From the NCBI GenBank assembly GCA_944386565.1, contig CALXBO010000004.1, positions 1 to 64,000 on the forward strand: a DNA stretch of 64,000 nt, in the 5' to 3' direction. The DNA is from an uncultured Ruthenibacterium sp. (GTDB taxonomy: Bacteria > Bacillota > Clostridia > Oscillospirales > Ruminococcaceae). The notes beneath the pieces were generated by a model. The model was not told where the DNA came from. It saw only the letters and a list, made by a program, of their open reading frames with translations, and did no database searches. This document shows, piece after piece, positions 25,838 to 34,257 of the stretch (positions are counted from its first letter, which is position 1; the number at the start of each line of letters is the position of its first letter). Both the position numbers and the translations under genes were made by a program.

Positions 25838-27282
25838 ACGGCAAGGGATGCGTTTACCTCGTCGGCGCGGGCTGCGGCAGCGCGGAGTGGATCACGCAGC
25901 GCGGGCGCGCGCTGCTCGAGGAGTGCGACGCCGTCGTGTACGACGACCTGCTCGACCCCGCGCTCCTCGCGCTGGCGGACGATGCGGAGAAATACCCGGT
26001 CGGAAAGCGCTGCGGCCGCCACTCCGTGCCGCAGAACGAGACAAACGAGCTGCTCGTGCGCCTCGGGCTCGAGGGCAAGCGCGTCGTGCGGCTCAAGGGC
26101 GGCGACCCGTTCGTGTTCGGCCGCGGCGGAGAGGAATTTCTCGCGCTGCGCGAAGCGGGCGTGCGCTGCGAAACCGTGCCCGGAATCTCGTCGTGCATCG
26201 CCATCCCGGCCGCGGCGGGAATCCCCGTCACACACCGGAAACTCAGCCGCAGTTTCCACGTCGTCACCGGCCACACGGCCGACGGCGGCGCGCCCGAATC
26301 GCTGGAGGCGCTCGCCGCGCTGCACGGCACGCTCGTGTTCCTGATGGGGCTCGGCCATCTCGATGAGATCGCCGCGGGCCTTGTGCGCGCCGGGAAACCG
26401 GCGGACACGCCCGCCGCCGTCGTGTCGGACGGCAACTCGCCGCACCCGGCCGCCGTGCGCGGCACGCTCGCGGACATCGCCGCACGTGTGCGGGAGGCGG
26501 GCGTCGAAGCGCCTGCCGTCATCGTCGTCGGCCCCACGGCCGCGCTCGACCTGCGCGCGGAGCCGCTGCCGCTCACCGGCGTGCGCGTCGGCATGGCAGG
26601 CACACCGGAATTCACCGGACGGCTCGGCCGCGCGCTGCGCGCGCTCGGCGCACAGCCGTCCGTGTACCTCGAGGGGCGCGTGCGGGCGCTCGGCCTGCCG
26701 GACACCGCGCAGCTCGAAGCGGCGGACTGGCTCGTGCTCACGAGCCGCAACGGCGCGGAGTGTCTGTTCCGCGCGCTGCGCGAAGCCCGTATCGACGTCC
26801 GGCGGCTGGCGAAATGCCGCTTCGCCGCCATCGGCCCGGCCACGGCGGACGCGCTCGAAGCGCACGGGATTTTCCCGGACGTGTGCGCCGAACCCGCCAC
26901 GAGCGAAGGGCTCGCCGCCGCACTGCTGCGCGCGGCAAAGCCGGGTCAGACGGCGCTGTTGCTGCGCTCGGAGAGCGGCACGCCCGAGCTGCCCGCGGCA
27001 CTGCGCGCAGGCGGCATGAATGTGTGTGAACATGCGCTGTACCGCACAAAATATGAGCCGGTCGCGCCCGCGCCCGAAGCCGGGTATCTCGCGTTCGGCA
27101 GCGCGCAGGGCGTGCGCGCGTATGTTGACGCCTTCGGCGCGCCGGAAAAGACGACCGTGTGCGCCGCCGTCGGCCCGGTGACGGCCCGCGCGCTGCGCGC
27201 CGTCACGGACGCGCCGTTTGTGACGGGGGCGGACATCTCCGCCGAGTCGCTCGCCGCGGCCATCGCGGAACATCGCGGATAA
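25834..27282 (+). CDS. cobA-hemD: Fused uroporphyrinogen-III C-methyltransferase / uroporphyrinogen-III synthase
   Basis: 482 residues in two parts. The N-terminal SUMT/CobA (about 1-240) has VYLVGAGCG, YDDLLDP, RLKGGDPFVFGRGGEE and VPGISSCIAIPAAAGIPVTHR. The C-terminal HemD-like domain (about 250-482) has GVRVGMAGTPEFTGRL, ADWLVLTSRNGAE and CRFAAIGPATADALEAHG. It cyclises hydroxymethylbilane and then methylates uroporphyrinogen III to precorrin-2, feeding the preceding enzyme. hemA, hemL, hemB and hemC are not adjacent. Confidence 0.94.
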   Translation: MNGKGCVYLVGAGCGSAEWITQRGRALLEECDAVVYDDLLDPALLALADDAEKYPVGKRCGRHSVPQNETNELLVRLGLEGKRVVRLKGGDPFVFGRGGEEFLALREAGVRCETVPGISSCIAIPAAAGIPVTHRKLSRSFHVVTGHTADGGAPESLEALAALHGTLVFLMGLGHLDEIAAGLVRAGKPADTPAAVVSDGNSPHPAAVRGTLADIAARVREAGVEAPAVIVVGPTAALDLRAEPLPLTGVRVGMAGTPEFTGRLGRALRALGAQPSVYLEGRVRALGLPDTAQLEAADWLVLTSRNGAECLFRALREARIDVRRLAKCRFAAIGPATADALEAHGIFPDVCAEPATSEGLAAALLRAAKPGQTALLLRSESGTPELPAALRAGGMNVCEHALYRTKYEPVAPAPEAGYLAFGSAQGVRAYVDAFGAPEKTTVCAAVGPVTARALRAVTDAPFVTGADISAESLAAAIAEHRG

Positions 27283-27287
27283 AAGAC

Positions 27288-27321
27288 GCGCAGCCCGGAG
27301 AACGCCTCTCCGGGCTTGCGC
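27288..27321 (+). terminator. Intergenic hairpin lacking a T-run
   Basis: GCGCAGCCCGGAGA pairs with TCTCCGGGCTTGCGC (one bulge/mismatch) around a 5-base loop. No T tract follows. It may be a weak terminator or an mRNA-processing/stability hairpin between cobA-hemD and the GNAT gene. Confidence 0.5.
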
Positions 27322-27343
27322 ATTGCAAGGAAGGAGCGCATAC

Positions 27344-28132
27344 ATGACGAACCGTGATATTCTCAATATCGCCGCGCAGCAGTCCGCCATTGACAGCGGA
27401 TGTGATGCCCGGGACTTTTTCTCGGGCGAAAATAAAGTCGTACTCTCCCGTGAGGACGAGCGAGCCCGGAAGTATCTGAAACTGCCGTTCCTGTGCGACT
27501 TCACTTCCTACGGCGGCGGCATCGTCGCGTCTGTCTCGCCGGAGCTGGCGGAGATCGCCGCGGAATACATCCGCTCGTACCCGGCCGAGCACTGTTTTGA
27601 GACGCCGAATCTCCATGTGCTGATGGACCGCCTGCGCCCGCTCGGCATGAACGTCTGTTTCATGGCGGAATATTTCTTGCCGGATATGCAGCATCTTTCC
27701 GCTGCGGAGTGCCCGTGCGAAACAAGGATTCTGGAGCAGCCGGAATTGAGTGAGCTGTATCTTCCCACGTGGAGCAACGCTTTGTGCGCCGCGCGCCGGG
27801 AACTGGACGTTCTCGCCGTGGGCGCGTACGACGCGGGCCGTCTTGTCGGCCTTGCGGGATGTTCGGCGGACTGCGAAACGATGTGGCAGATCGGCGTGGA
27901 CGTGCTGCCGGAATACCGGCGTCAAGGCATCGCGTGCGCGCTGACGGGCCGCCTTGCAGCCGAAATTCTCAAGCGCGGCAAGGTGCCGTTTTACTGCGCG
28001 GCATGGTCGAACCTGCCGTCGGTCCGCAACGCGATAAAAAGCGGTTTTCGCCCCGCATGGGTGCAGATGACCGTGAAACCGGCGGAGTATATCGAATCCG
28101 TGAACCGCGCGGGCCGCGCGCCGGAATCCTGA
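27344..28132 (+). CDS. GNAT-family N-acetyltransferase
   Basis: 262 residues. The C-terminal GNAT fold includes an acetyl-CoA loop in VDVLPEYRRQGIACALTGRLAAEILKRG (Q/RxxGxA type) and SNLPSVRNAIKSGFRP. The N-terminal 140 residues are less typical, similar to the FR47-like two-part acetyltransferases. The substrate is unknown. AAGGAG precedes ATG 27344. It is probably partly co-transcribed with the siroheme genes. Confidence 0.8.
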   Translation: MTNRDILNIAAQQSAIDSGCDARDFFSGENKVVLSREDERARKYLKLPFLCDFTSYGGGIVASVSPELAEIAAEYIRSYPAEHCFETPNLHVLMDRLRPLGMNVCFMAEYFLPDMQHLSAAECPCETRILEQPELSELYLPTWSNALCAARRELDVLAVGAYDAGRLVGLAGCSADCETMWQIGVDVLPEYRRQGIACALTGRLAAEILKRGKVPFYCAAWSNLPSVRNAIKSGFRPAWVQMTVKPAEYIESVNRAGRAPES

Positions 28133-28135
28133 CAG

Positions 28136-28171
28136 AAAAAGACCGCCTCTGTGTGCAGAGGCGGTCTTTTT
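28136..28171. terminator. Bidirectional terminator
   Basis: AAAAAGACCGCCTCTG/CAGAGGCGGTCTTTTT around a 4-base loop, between the convergent GNAT and methyltransferase genes. Confidence 0.93.
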
Positions 28172-28172
28172 G

Positions 28173-28901
28173 TTACGGCTTTTTGGCGCGCACGAGCAGC
28201 ATCATCGGGCGGCGCATCTCATCCGCCATCTCGGGCAGGCCGCGCATTTCCTCCGGCGGCATGGCCTCTTCGACGGCCTCCAGCGCGAATCCCGCGCGCA
28301 GCACGCCGGACAAAATCTGCGTCAGCGTGTGGTGCTGTTTTTCAACGCGGCAGCCGAGAAAGTTCGTGGTGCGCGGGCCGGGGAAGAAGTAATCGTCCAC
28401 CGGCCAGTACAGTGCGCGGCCTGCGCCGTCGCGCACCCAGTCCTGCCCGACGCCCGCCGTGAACACGGGGTGCTCGATGTTGAACACGAACACGCCGCCC
28501 GGCCGGAGCGTCTCAAAGACGCGGCGGTACACGGAATCGAGATCGGCGACATAGTGCAGCACAAGATTGCACACCGCCGCGTCCCATGTCTCGGCAGGGT
28601 AATCGTATTCCTCGAGACCGCACACGCGGTACTCGACATTGGACGCTGCGTTGCGCCGACGCGCCTCAGCGATCATCTTTTCGCTCAGATCCAGCCCCAG
28701 CACGCGCGAAGCGCCCTGCTGTGCGGCGTAGGCGCAGTGCCAGCCGTAGCCGCAGCCGAGGTCCAGCACTGCCTTTTCCGCGAGCGGCGGAAACAGCGCG
28801 CGCAGCTGGCTCCACTCTCCGGCGGCGGAAAGACCGCCCCGGCTGCGCCCCATCTGCGCGTAGTGGTCAAAAAAGGTCGGGTCATCGTATACATTTCCCA
28901 T
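28173..28901 (-). CDS. Class I SAM-dependent methyltransferase
   Basis: 242 residues. Motif I is VLDLGCGYGWHCAYA, the acidic end of beta-2 is LGLDLSEKM, and motif IV is WDAAVCNLVLHYV; the C-terminal part includes FNIEHPVFTAG. The substrate is not identifiable. ATG 28901 has GGAGGG upstream. A strong terminator lies between this gene and the upstream gno gene, so it needs its own promoter, which I cannot locate clearly. Confidence 0.88.
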   Translation of the reverse strand: MGNVYDDPTFFDHYAQMGRSRGGLSAAGEWSQLRALFPPLAEKAVLDLGCGYGWHCAYAAQQGASRVLGLDLSEKMIAEARRRNAASNVEYRVCGLEEYDYPAETWDAAVCNLVLHYVADLDSVYRRVFETLRPGGVFVFNIEHPVFTAGVGQDWVRDGAGRALYWPVDDYFFPGPRTTNFLGCRVEKQHHTLTQILSGVLRAGFALEAVEEAMPPEEMRGLPEMADEMRRPMMLLVRAKKP

Positions 28902-28920
28902 TTTTCCGCCCTCCGGGAAT

Positions 28921-28945
28921 AAAAAGGCGGGGCCTGTGCCCCGCC
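28921..28945 (-). terminator. Terminator of gntR-gno
   Basis: Minus strand: GGCGGGGC-ACAG-GCCCCGCC followed by TTTTT. Confidence 0.88.
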
Positions 28946-28963
28946 GGTGTGTGCAGAAATCTC

Positions 28964-29761
28964 TTACGGCTGTTTGCCGATGTAGGCCAGGATGCCGCCG
29001 TCGACATACAGGATGTGGCCGTTGACGAAGTTCGACGCGTCGGACGCGAGGAACACAGCCGGTCCCACCAGGTCCTCCGTGGTGCCCCAGCGGGCGGCCG
29101 GAGTCTTGGAGACGATGAACTGGTCGAACGGATGACGGCTGCCGTCCGCCTGGCGCTCGCGCAGGGGAGCGGTCTGCGGGGTCTCGATGTAGCCCGGGCC
29201 GATGCCGTTGCACTGGATGTTGTACTCGCCGTACTCGGAGCAGATGTTCTTGGTGAGCATCTTCAGGCCGCCCTTGGCAGCAGCATAGGCGGAGACGGTC
29301 TCACGGCCCAGCTCGCTCATCATGGAGCAGATGTTGATGATCTTGCCGTGGCCCTTCTTGATCATCGAGGGGATGACGGCCTTCGAAACGATGAACGGAG
29401 CGTTCAGGTCAACGTCGATGACCTGACGGAACTGCTCGGCGGTCATGTCGCACATCGGGATGCGCTTGATGATGCCGGCGTTGTTCACGAGGATGTCGAT
29501 GACGCCCACTTCAGCCTCGATCTTCGCGACCAGCTCGTTGACTTTCTCCTCGTTGGTAACGTCGCACACATAGCCGTGCGCCTTGATGCCGGCGGCCTCA
29601 TAGGCGGCCAGGCCCTTCTTCACGAGATCCTCGTTGATGTCGTTGAACACGATCGTCGCGCCGGCAGCAGCCATGCCGCTCGCGATGGCGAAACCGATGC
29701 CGTAGCTCGCGCCGGTGACGAGAGCGACTTTGCCTTCCAGAGAGAACGCTTTCATATCCAT
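28964..29761 (-). CDS. gno: Gluconate 5-dehydrogenase (SDR)
   Basis: 265 residues, a short-chain dehydrogenase with TGASYGIG (cofactor), NNAGI and the catalytic Ser/YxxxK region (SAYAAAKGG). The segments NICSMMSELGRETVSAYAAA and the C-terminus FVNGHILYVDGGILAYIGKQP (quoted by parts) are characteristic of gluconate 5-dehydrogenase. It interconverts D-gluconate and 5-keto-D-gluconate with NAD(P)H. AGGAGGT lies 7 bases before the ATG. It is 18 bases downstream of its likely regulator. Confidence 0.9.
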   Translation of the reverse strand: MDMKAFSLEGKVALVTGASYGIGFAIASGMAAAGATIVFNDINEDLVKKGLAAYEAAGIKAHGYVCDVTNEEKVNELVAKIEAEVGVIDILVNNAGIIKRIPMCDMTAEQFRQVIDVDLNAPFIVSKAVIPSMIKKGHGKIINICSMMSELGRETVSAYAAAKGGLKMLTKNICSEYGEYNIQCNGIGPGYIETPQTAPLRERQADGSRHPFDQFIVSKTPAARWGTTEDLVGPAVFLASDASNFVNGHILYVDGGILAYIGKQP

Positions 29762-29779
29762 TGTTATTACCTCCTGAAT

Positions 29780-30469
29780 CTATGTGTGAGAATGATCGGA
29801 CGAAATGAAGTAATCCGCAAGCTCGTTTTCCAGTCTTGCCCCGAGCCGCTCGATGCCGCCGTTGAGATGACGCCGCACAAACGGTTCCACCTCATCCTTG
29901 GCATGCCGTTCCAGAATGCCGAACAGCTTTTCATGCTCTGCGAGAATGTCGCCGAACTGCTGCACGGCCACGATGTCCAGCATGCGGAAGCGGGTATAAT
30001 TGGTCTGCGCCTTCTGAATGGCGCGCCACAGCCTGTCCATGCCGATCGCGGTGAACCAGATCGCATGCAGCTGACTGTCCAGATCGTAGAATTGCTCGCT
30101 GGTGTGCTCGCCTTGCAGCAGAACGGTCTGCTTGCGGATCACGTAGCGCACGCGCTCCAGATCGGTCGGCGTATACCGGTCGATAAAGTCCCGCAGCACC
30201 ATGCTCTCAACGGCGACACGCATATAGATCAGCTGACGGATCTCCTCAAAATTGAGCAGGCTTGCCGTTGTGCCCTTGTACGGCACGATCGTCACAAGGC
30301 CCGCGTCGCGCAGGCGCTGCAGCGCGCTGCGCACCGGAGTGCGCGATACGCCGAACCGCTTGCAGAGGTCGTTTTCGCTCATGGGCTCGCCGGGTTTGAT
30401 CTCCAGTGTCAGGATCTCATTTTTCAGAACCTGATACATGTATTCGCTCGAAGCGGGAGGAATGTTCAC
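29780..30469 (-). CDS. GntR-family regulator (FadR/FCD subfamily)
   Basis: 229 residues. The N-terminal winged helix (NDLCKRFGVSRTPVRSALQRLRDAGLV) is followed by an all-helical FCD ligand-binding domain (RVAVESMVLRDF, H...H metal region). The start is GTG 30469 with a perfect AAAGGAGGTG site; an in-frame ATG further up ignores that site. It probably controls gno and itself in response to a sugar acid. ATACAA/TTGTAT repeats lie upstream. Confidence 0.88.
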   Translation of the reverse strand: MNIPPASSEYMYQVLKNEILTLEIKPGEPMSENDLCKRFGVSRTPVRSALQRLRDAGLVTIVPYKGTTASLLNFEEIRQLIYMRVAVESMVLRDFIDRYTPTDLERVRYVIRKQTVLLQGEHTSEQFYDLDSQLHAIWFTAIGMDRLWRAIQKAQTNYTRFRMLDIVAVQQFGDILAEHEKLFGILERHAKDEVEPFVRRHLNGGIERLGARLENELADYFISSDHSHT

Positions 30470-30490
30470 AGCCTGCACCTCCTTTGCCCA

Positions 30491-30535
30491 ATACAAGGAT
30501 ACCATGTTGTATTCAAAATTGCAATTTGGATACAA
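30491..30535. promoter_or_regulatory. Putative GntR operator repeats
   Basis: Three copies of a 6-mer in alternating orientation: ATACAA (30491-30496), TTGTAT (30507-30512), ATACAA (30530-30535). They form two overlapping inverted repeats ahead of the GntR gene and between it and the divergent phosphodiesterase promoter. Operator function is inferred. Confidence 0.45.
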
Positions 30536-30565
30536 GCACAAAAACAGACTTTTCATTTGTGCGAA

Positions 30566-30594
30566 TTGACATCGGGATGCAGCCGTCGTACAAT
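30566..30594 (+). promoter_or_regulatory. Promoter of glycerophosphodiesterase gene
   Basis: Consensus TTGACA (30566-30571), 17-base spacer, TACAAT (30589-30594). Confidence 0.82.
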
Positions 30595-30664
30595 GAAACC
30601 GGCGCGGATGGCTGCACGGAATGCGGTGCGCGCCAACATTATATTAAGGAATCAGGTGTCTTTT

Positions 30665-31498
30665 ATGCCGTTCTTTCTCGGAATCGTCATTGTGCTGGTG
30701 CTGCTCGCGGCGCTTGTCTTGTTTCTTCTCGCCCCGAACCGCGGCGCGGCCGCGCGCGCGGGCATCTTTGACGGGCTGAACTGCGCGCACCGCGGCCTGC
30801 ATTCGAAGGACCGCACCGTACCCGAGAACAGCCTGCCCGCGTTCCGCGCCGCCGCCGAGAGCGGATACGGCATCGAGCTGGATGTGCAGCTGTCCTCGGA
30901 CGAGGCCGTCGTCGTCTTCCACGACGACACGCTCGACCGCGTGTGCGGCGTGCACGGCCGCGTGGACGCGTTTTCACTGGAAGAACTGCGCGCAATGCGC
31001 CTGTGCGGCACGCAGGAGGGGATTCCGCTGTTCACGGAGGTGCTCGAGACGGTCGCCGGGCGCTCGCCGCTGATCGTGGAGCTGAAGACCGGCCCGCGCA
31101 ACGACCTGCTGTGCCGCAAGACGCTCGAGATTTTGCGCGCATATGACGGCCCGTTCTGCATCGAGAGCTTCGATCCGCGCATCGTGGCGTGGTTCCGCCG
31201 CAATGCGCCGGATATTGCGCGCGGCCAGCTCTCGGATTCGCCCGCGAACTTCAAGGAGGACGGCCAGAGTGCGCTGCGCAGCTTCGTGCTCGGCGGCGTG
31301 TGGCTCAATGTCATCGCCCGTCCGGATTTCATCGCCTACGGCCCGGGCAGAAAACCGCTGTCCGTGCGCATCGCCGAGGCGCTCGGTGCGTTCCGCGTCC
31401 GCTGGACCGTCCGCCCCGAGGACGAGCCCGCCGCGCGGGAGAAAGAGAACGACTGCGTGATCTTTGAGTTCTACCGCCCCGAGCCGCGCTTCCATTGA
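30665..31498 (+). CDS. Membrane-anchored glycerophosphodiester phosphodiesterase
   Basis: 277 residues. One N-terminal transmembrane helix (about 3-24) is followed by a GDPD domain: the catalytic start NCAHRGLHSKDRTVPENSLPAF (AHRG, PENS) and ELDVQLSSDEAVVVFHDDTLDR (ExD and HD residues), then VELKTG. It hydrolyses glycerophosphodiesters to glycerol-3-phosphate and an alcohol, probably at the outer membrane face. The frame is open far upstream but only this part carries the domain; ATG 30665 follows a strong promoter. Confidence 0.9.
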   Translation: MPFFLGIVIVLVLLAALVLFLLAPNRGAAARAGIFDGLNCAHRGLHSKDRTVPENSLPAFRAAAESGYGIELDVQLSSDEAVVVFHDDTLDRVCGVHGRVDAFSLEELRAMRLCGTQEGIPLFTEVLETVAGRSPLIVELKTGPRNDLLCRKTLEILRAYDGPFCIESFDPRIVAWFRRNAPDIARGQLSDSPANFKEDGQSALRSFVLGGVWLNVIARPDFIAYGPGRKPLSVRIAEALGAFRVRWTVRPEDEPAAREKENDCVIFEFYRPEPRFH

Positions 31499-31535
31499 AC
31501 GCTTCACCGCTTTTTCAAAAAAACGAAAAAAATAC

Positions 31536-31564
31536 TTGCGCTTTTTCCGGCTGTGTGCTATAAT
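31536..31564 (+). promoter_or_regulatory. Promoter of tRNA-Val
   Basis: TTGCGC (31536-31541), 17-base spacer, TATAAT (31559-31564) with a TGC extension; 12 bases before the mature 5' end. Confidence 0.8.
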
Positions 31565-31576
31565 AACTCTTGCTTC

Positions 31577-31653
31577 GGAGACTTAGCTCAGCTGGTTAGA
31601 GCGTTCGGTTCACATCCGAGAGGTCATGGGTTCGAGTCCCTTAGTCTCCACCA
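31577..31653 (+). tRNA. tRNA-Val (CAC)
   Basis: A 77-base cloverleaf with encoded CCA. The acceptor GGAGACT pairs with AGTCTCC, discriminator A; the D-arm has AGCTCAGCTGGTTAGAGC; the anticodon loop TTCACAT carries CAC (31611-31613); the T-arm has GGTTCGAGTCC. It reads the GUG codon. Confidence 0.96.
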
Positions 31654-31660
31654 TTTTCAG

Positions 31661-31695
31661 ACGCCGCATCGAATTTGTTCGATGCGGCGTTTTTT
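31661..31695 (+). terminator. Terminator after tRNA-Val
   Basis: 13-bp stem ACGCCGCATCGAA/TTCGATGCGGCGT with a 4-base loop and a T6 tail. Confidence 0.92.
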
Positions 31696-31732
31696 GTTTG
31701 AAAAATGCCCGCTTGCGGTTTGCTTCGCGGGA

Positions 31733-31776
31733 TAAAAAGAGCAGCGCTCCGAAACCGATCGGAGCGCTGCTCTTTT
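31733..31776 (-). terminator. Terminator of the arabinose/pentose operon
   Basis: 14-bp stem GAGCAGCGCTCCGA/TCGGAGCGCTGCTC, T5 run on the minus strand; T-run also on the plus strand. Confidence 0.9.
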
Positions 31777-31779
31777 GGT

Positions 31780-32724
31780 TTATCCGAGAAGCGACTTTGC
31801 CGCGCGGACGATTCCGGCAGCGTCAAGCCCAAACTGCGCCAGCACTTCCTTCGCGGGGCCGGAGTGGCCGAACTCGTCGTTCACACCGACGCGCTTGACG
31901 CGGCACGCAACGCCCGCCTCCGCGACCGCCGCGCACACCGCCTCGCCGAGCCCTCCGATGACGGAGTGCTCCTCGCACGTCACGATCCTGCCGCACTCGC
32001 GCGCGGCTTTCAGCACAAGTTCCTCATCGAGCGGCTTGATGCTGCACAGGTTGATGACGCGCGCGTGAATTCCCGCTTGCGCGAGCTCGTCCGCCGCCGC
32101 CAGCGCCTCCGCCGTCATCAGGCCGGTGGAGATGAGCGCGACGTCGCTGCCCTTGCGCAGCACTTCGCCCCTGCCGATCTCAAAGTGGAAATTTTCCTCG
32201 TCGTGGAACACGGGGATGGCCAGCCGCCCGAAGCGCAGGTACACGGGGCCCTCGTGTTCGTACGCCGCTTTCATGGCCGCCCGCGCTTCCACGTCGTCCG
32301 CCGGGCACAGCACCACCATGCCGGGGATCGAGCGCATCAGCGCGAAATCCTCACAGCACTGGTGCGAAGCGCCGTCCTCGCCGACGGAGATGCCGCCGTG
32401 CGTCGCGCCGATCTTCACGTTCAGATGCGGATACCCCACGGAGTTGCGCACCTGTTCGAACGCGCGCCCCGCCGCGAACATCGCAAAGCTCGACGCAAAC
32501 GGCACAAGCCCCATCGTGGACAGGCCCGCCGCCGCCACGATCATGTTCTGCTCGGCAATGCCGCAGTCGATGTGGCGCTCCGGGAACGTCTTCTTGAACA
32601 CGCACGTCTTGGTGGCCGCCGCGAGGTCCGCGTCCAGCACCACGACGTTGTCATGCTCCTTGCCCAGCTCCACAAGAGCCGCACCGTAGCTGTCGCGCGT
32701 GGCGATCTTTTTCACGTCGCTCAT
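31780..32724 (-). CDS. tktB: Transketolase C-terminal subunit
   Basis: 314 residues covering the pyrimidine-binding and C-terminal domains of transketolase. It has the TPP-activating region (HIDCGIAEQNMIVAAAGL), THGGISVGEDGASHQ and the C-terminal INLCSIKPLDEE. With the N-terminal subunit encoded just upstream it makes the heteromeric split enzyme of many Clostridia and archaea, moving two-carbon units between pentose and other sugar phosphates. It lies 2 bases after tktA. Confidence 0.94.
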   Translation of the reverse strand: MSDVKKIATRDSYGAALVELGKEHDNVVVLDADLAAATKTCVFKKTFPERHIDCGIAEQNMIVAAAGLSTMGLVPFASSFAMFAAGRAFEQVRNSVGYPHLNVKIGATHGGISVGEDGASHQCCEDFALMRSIPGMVVLCPADDVEARAAMKAAYEHEGPVYLRFGRLAIPVFHDEENFHFEIGRGEVLRKGSDVALISTGLMTAEALAAADELAQAGIHARVINLCSIKPLDEELVLKAARECGRIVTCEEHSVIGGLGEAVCAAVAEAGVACRVKRVGVNDEFGHSGPAKEVLAQFGLDAAGIVRAAKSLLG

Positions 32725-32726
32725 GC

Positions 32727-33584
32727 TCAGCCCTCCAGTTCCGAAAGCTGTGCGCGCAGCTCCTGCATCGCCACAGCGTATTCTTCGTCGTTCGGGGCTT
32801 TGCCGTGCCAGCCCACGTTGTGTTCCATGAAGCTCACGCCCTTGCCCTTCACCGTCGTCATGAGGATGGCGAACGGCTTGCCGGAGCCGCGGTTTGCGTG
32901 GAACGCTGCGAACGCCACGTCCATGGAGTCGAGGTCCTGCCCGTCGATCTCGGCAATCTCAAACCCGAACGCCCGCATCTTATCGTTCACAGGCGCGGTG
33001 TTCATCACGTCCTTCGTCGCGCCGTCGATCTGCAGGCCGTTGAGGTCGATGATGACGCACAGGTTGTCGAGCTTGTAGTGCGCCGCGAAGAGAAACGCCT
33101 CCCACACTTCGCCCTCGGCCAGCTCGCCGTCGCCCAGCAGCGTATAGACGCGGATCTCATCGCGCCCGGTGAGCTTCGCGCCCTTGGCCATGCCGCACGC
33201 CGCCGACACGCCCTGCCCGAGGCTGCCCGTGGACATATCCACGCCGGGTACGGTGTTCATGTTCGGGTGGCCCTGCAGGTAGCTGTCCGTGTGGCGCAGC
33301 GTCGGCAGGTCTTCCACCGGGAAGAAGCCCCGGTTCGCCAGCGCCGCGTACAGCCCCGGCGCGGTGTGTCCCTTCGACAGCACGAAGCGGTCGCGCCCGT
33401 CCCATTTCGGGTTTTCCGGGTCGATGCGCAGTTCTTTGTTATAGAGGTAGGCGAACAGCTCCGCGCTCGACAAACTGCCGCCCGGATGTCCGGACTTCGC
33501 GCCGTGCGTCGATTCGATGACGCCCATGCGCACGCGGCACGCCGCGGCGGCAAGGCGTTTTTTCTCTTCTCCCGTCATGCTCAT
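32727..33584 (-). CDS. tktA: Transketolase N-terminal subunit
   Basis: 285 residues. TPP-binding domain with [35 protein letters not shown] and the [13 protein letters not shown] metal/TPP motif ending in DLNGLQIDG. Partner of tktB. Its ATG overlaps the transaldolase stop (ATGA). Confidence 0.95.
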   Translation of the reverse strand: MSMTGEEKKRLAAAACRVRMGVIESTHGAKSGHPGGSLSSAELFAYLYNKELRIDPENPKWDGRDRFVLSKGHTAPGLYAALANRGFFPVEDLPTLRHTDSYLQGHPNMNTVPGVDMSTGSLGQGVSAACGMAKGAKLTGRDEIRVYTLLGDGELAEGEVWEAFLFAAHYKLDNLCVIIDLNGLQIDGATKDVMNTAPVNDKMRAFGFEIAEIDGQDLDSMDVAFAAFHANRGSGKPFAILMTTVKGKGVSFMEHNVGWHGKAPNDEEYAVAMQELRAQLSELEG

Positions 33585-34240
33585 TCCCCGAAGACTTTGA
33601 TGTAGTCGGCCTTGAACTTCTCGATGCCCGCGTCCGTCAGGGGGTGTTTCGTCATCTGCATGATGACCTTGTAGGGCACCGTCGCGATGTCCGCGCCCGC
33701 GAGCGCGCAGTCCGTCACGTGGATGGGGTTGCGCACAGAAGCCGCGATGATCTGGCAGTCGATGTCCGCGTAGTTCGCGAAGATGGCCGCGATGGATTCA
33801 ATGAGGTCGATGCCCGGCTGCGAGATGTCGTCGAGACGGCCGAGAAACGGCGAGACGTACGCTGCGCCCGCGCGCGCCGCCAGCAGCGCCTGGTTCGCCG
33901 AGAAGATCAGCGTGCAGTTCGTCGGGATGCCCTCGGCGGAGAGCACCTTGATGGCTTTCAGGCCCTCGGCCGTCATGGGGATCTTCACGACCATGTGCTT
34001 CGGGTCGAGCGCGTAGATGGCGCGTCCTTCTTCGATCATGCCCGCGGCGTCCGTCGTCGTGGCCTTCACTTCGCCCGAGATGGGGCCGTCCACGATGGAC
34101 GCGATCTCGGCGAGCGTCTCGGCGTAGTCGCGCCCCTCTTTCGCGATGAGGCTGGGGTTTGTGGTCACGCCCGCGATGACGCCCATGTCGTTCGCGGCGC
34201 GGATCTCGTCCACATTGGCGGTGTCGATAAAGAATTTCAT
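33581..34240 (-). CDS. Transaldolase, FSA/TalC type
   Basis: 219 residues, the short transaldolase subfamily also containing fructose-6-phosphate aldolase. The Schiff-base Lys is in MVVKIPMT, with [13 protein letters not shown] and [13 protein letters not shown] at the N-terminus. In this operon a role in the non-oxidative pentose phosphate pathway is most likely. ATG 34240 with GGAGG upstream is preferred over the longer frame, which overlaps araD. Confidence 0.92.
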   Translation of the reverse strand: MKFFIDTANVDEIRAANDMGVIAGVTTNPSLIAKEGRDYAETLAEIASIVDGPISGEVKATTTDAAGMIEEGRAIYALDPKHMVVKIPMTAEGLKAIKVLSAEGIPTNCTLIFSANQALLAARAGAAYVSPFLGRLDDISQPGIDLIESIAAIFANYADIDCQIIAASVRNPIHVTDCALAGADIATVPYKVIMQMTKHPLTDAGIEKFKADYIKVFGE

Positions 34241-34257
34241 ACTCAGCTTTCCTCCCT

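Noticed and set aside
28586..31498. 970-codon open frame on the plus strand
   Set aside because: Only the last 277 codons carry a real domain (GDPD); the rest lies antisense to the methyltransferase, gno and GntR genes, which have clear family motifs and start signals.
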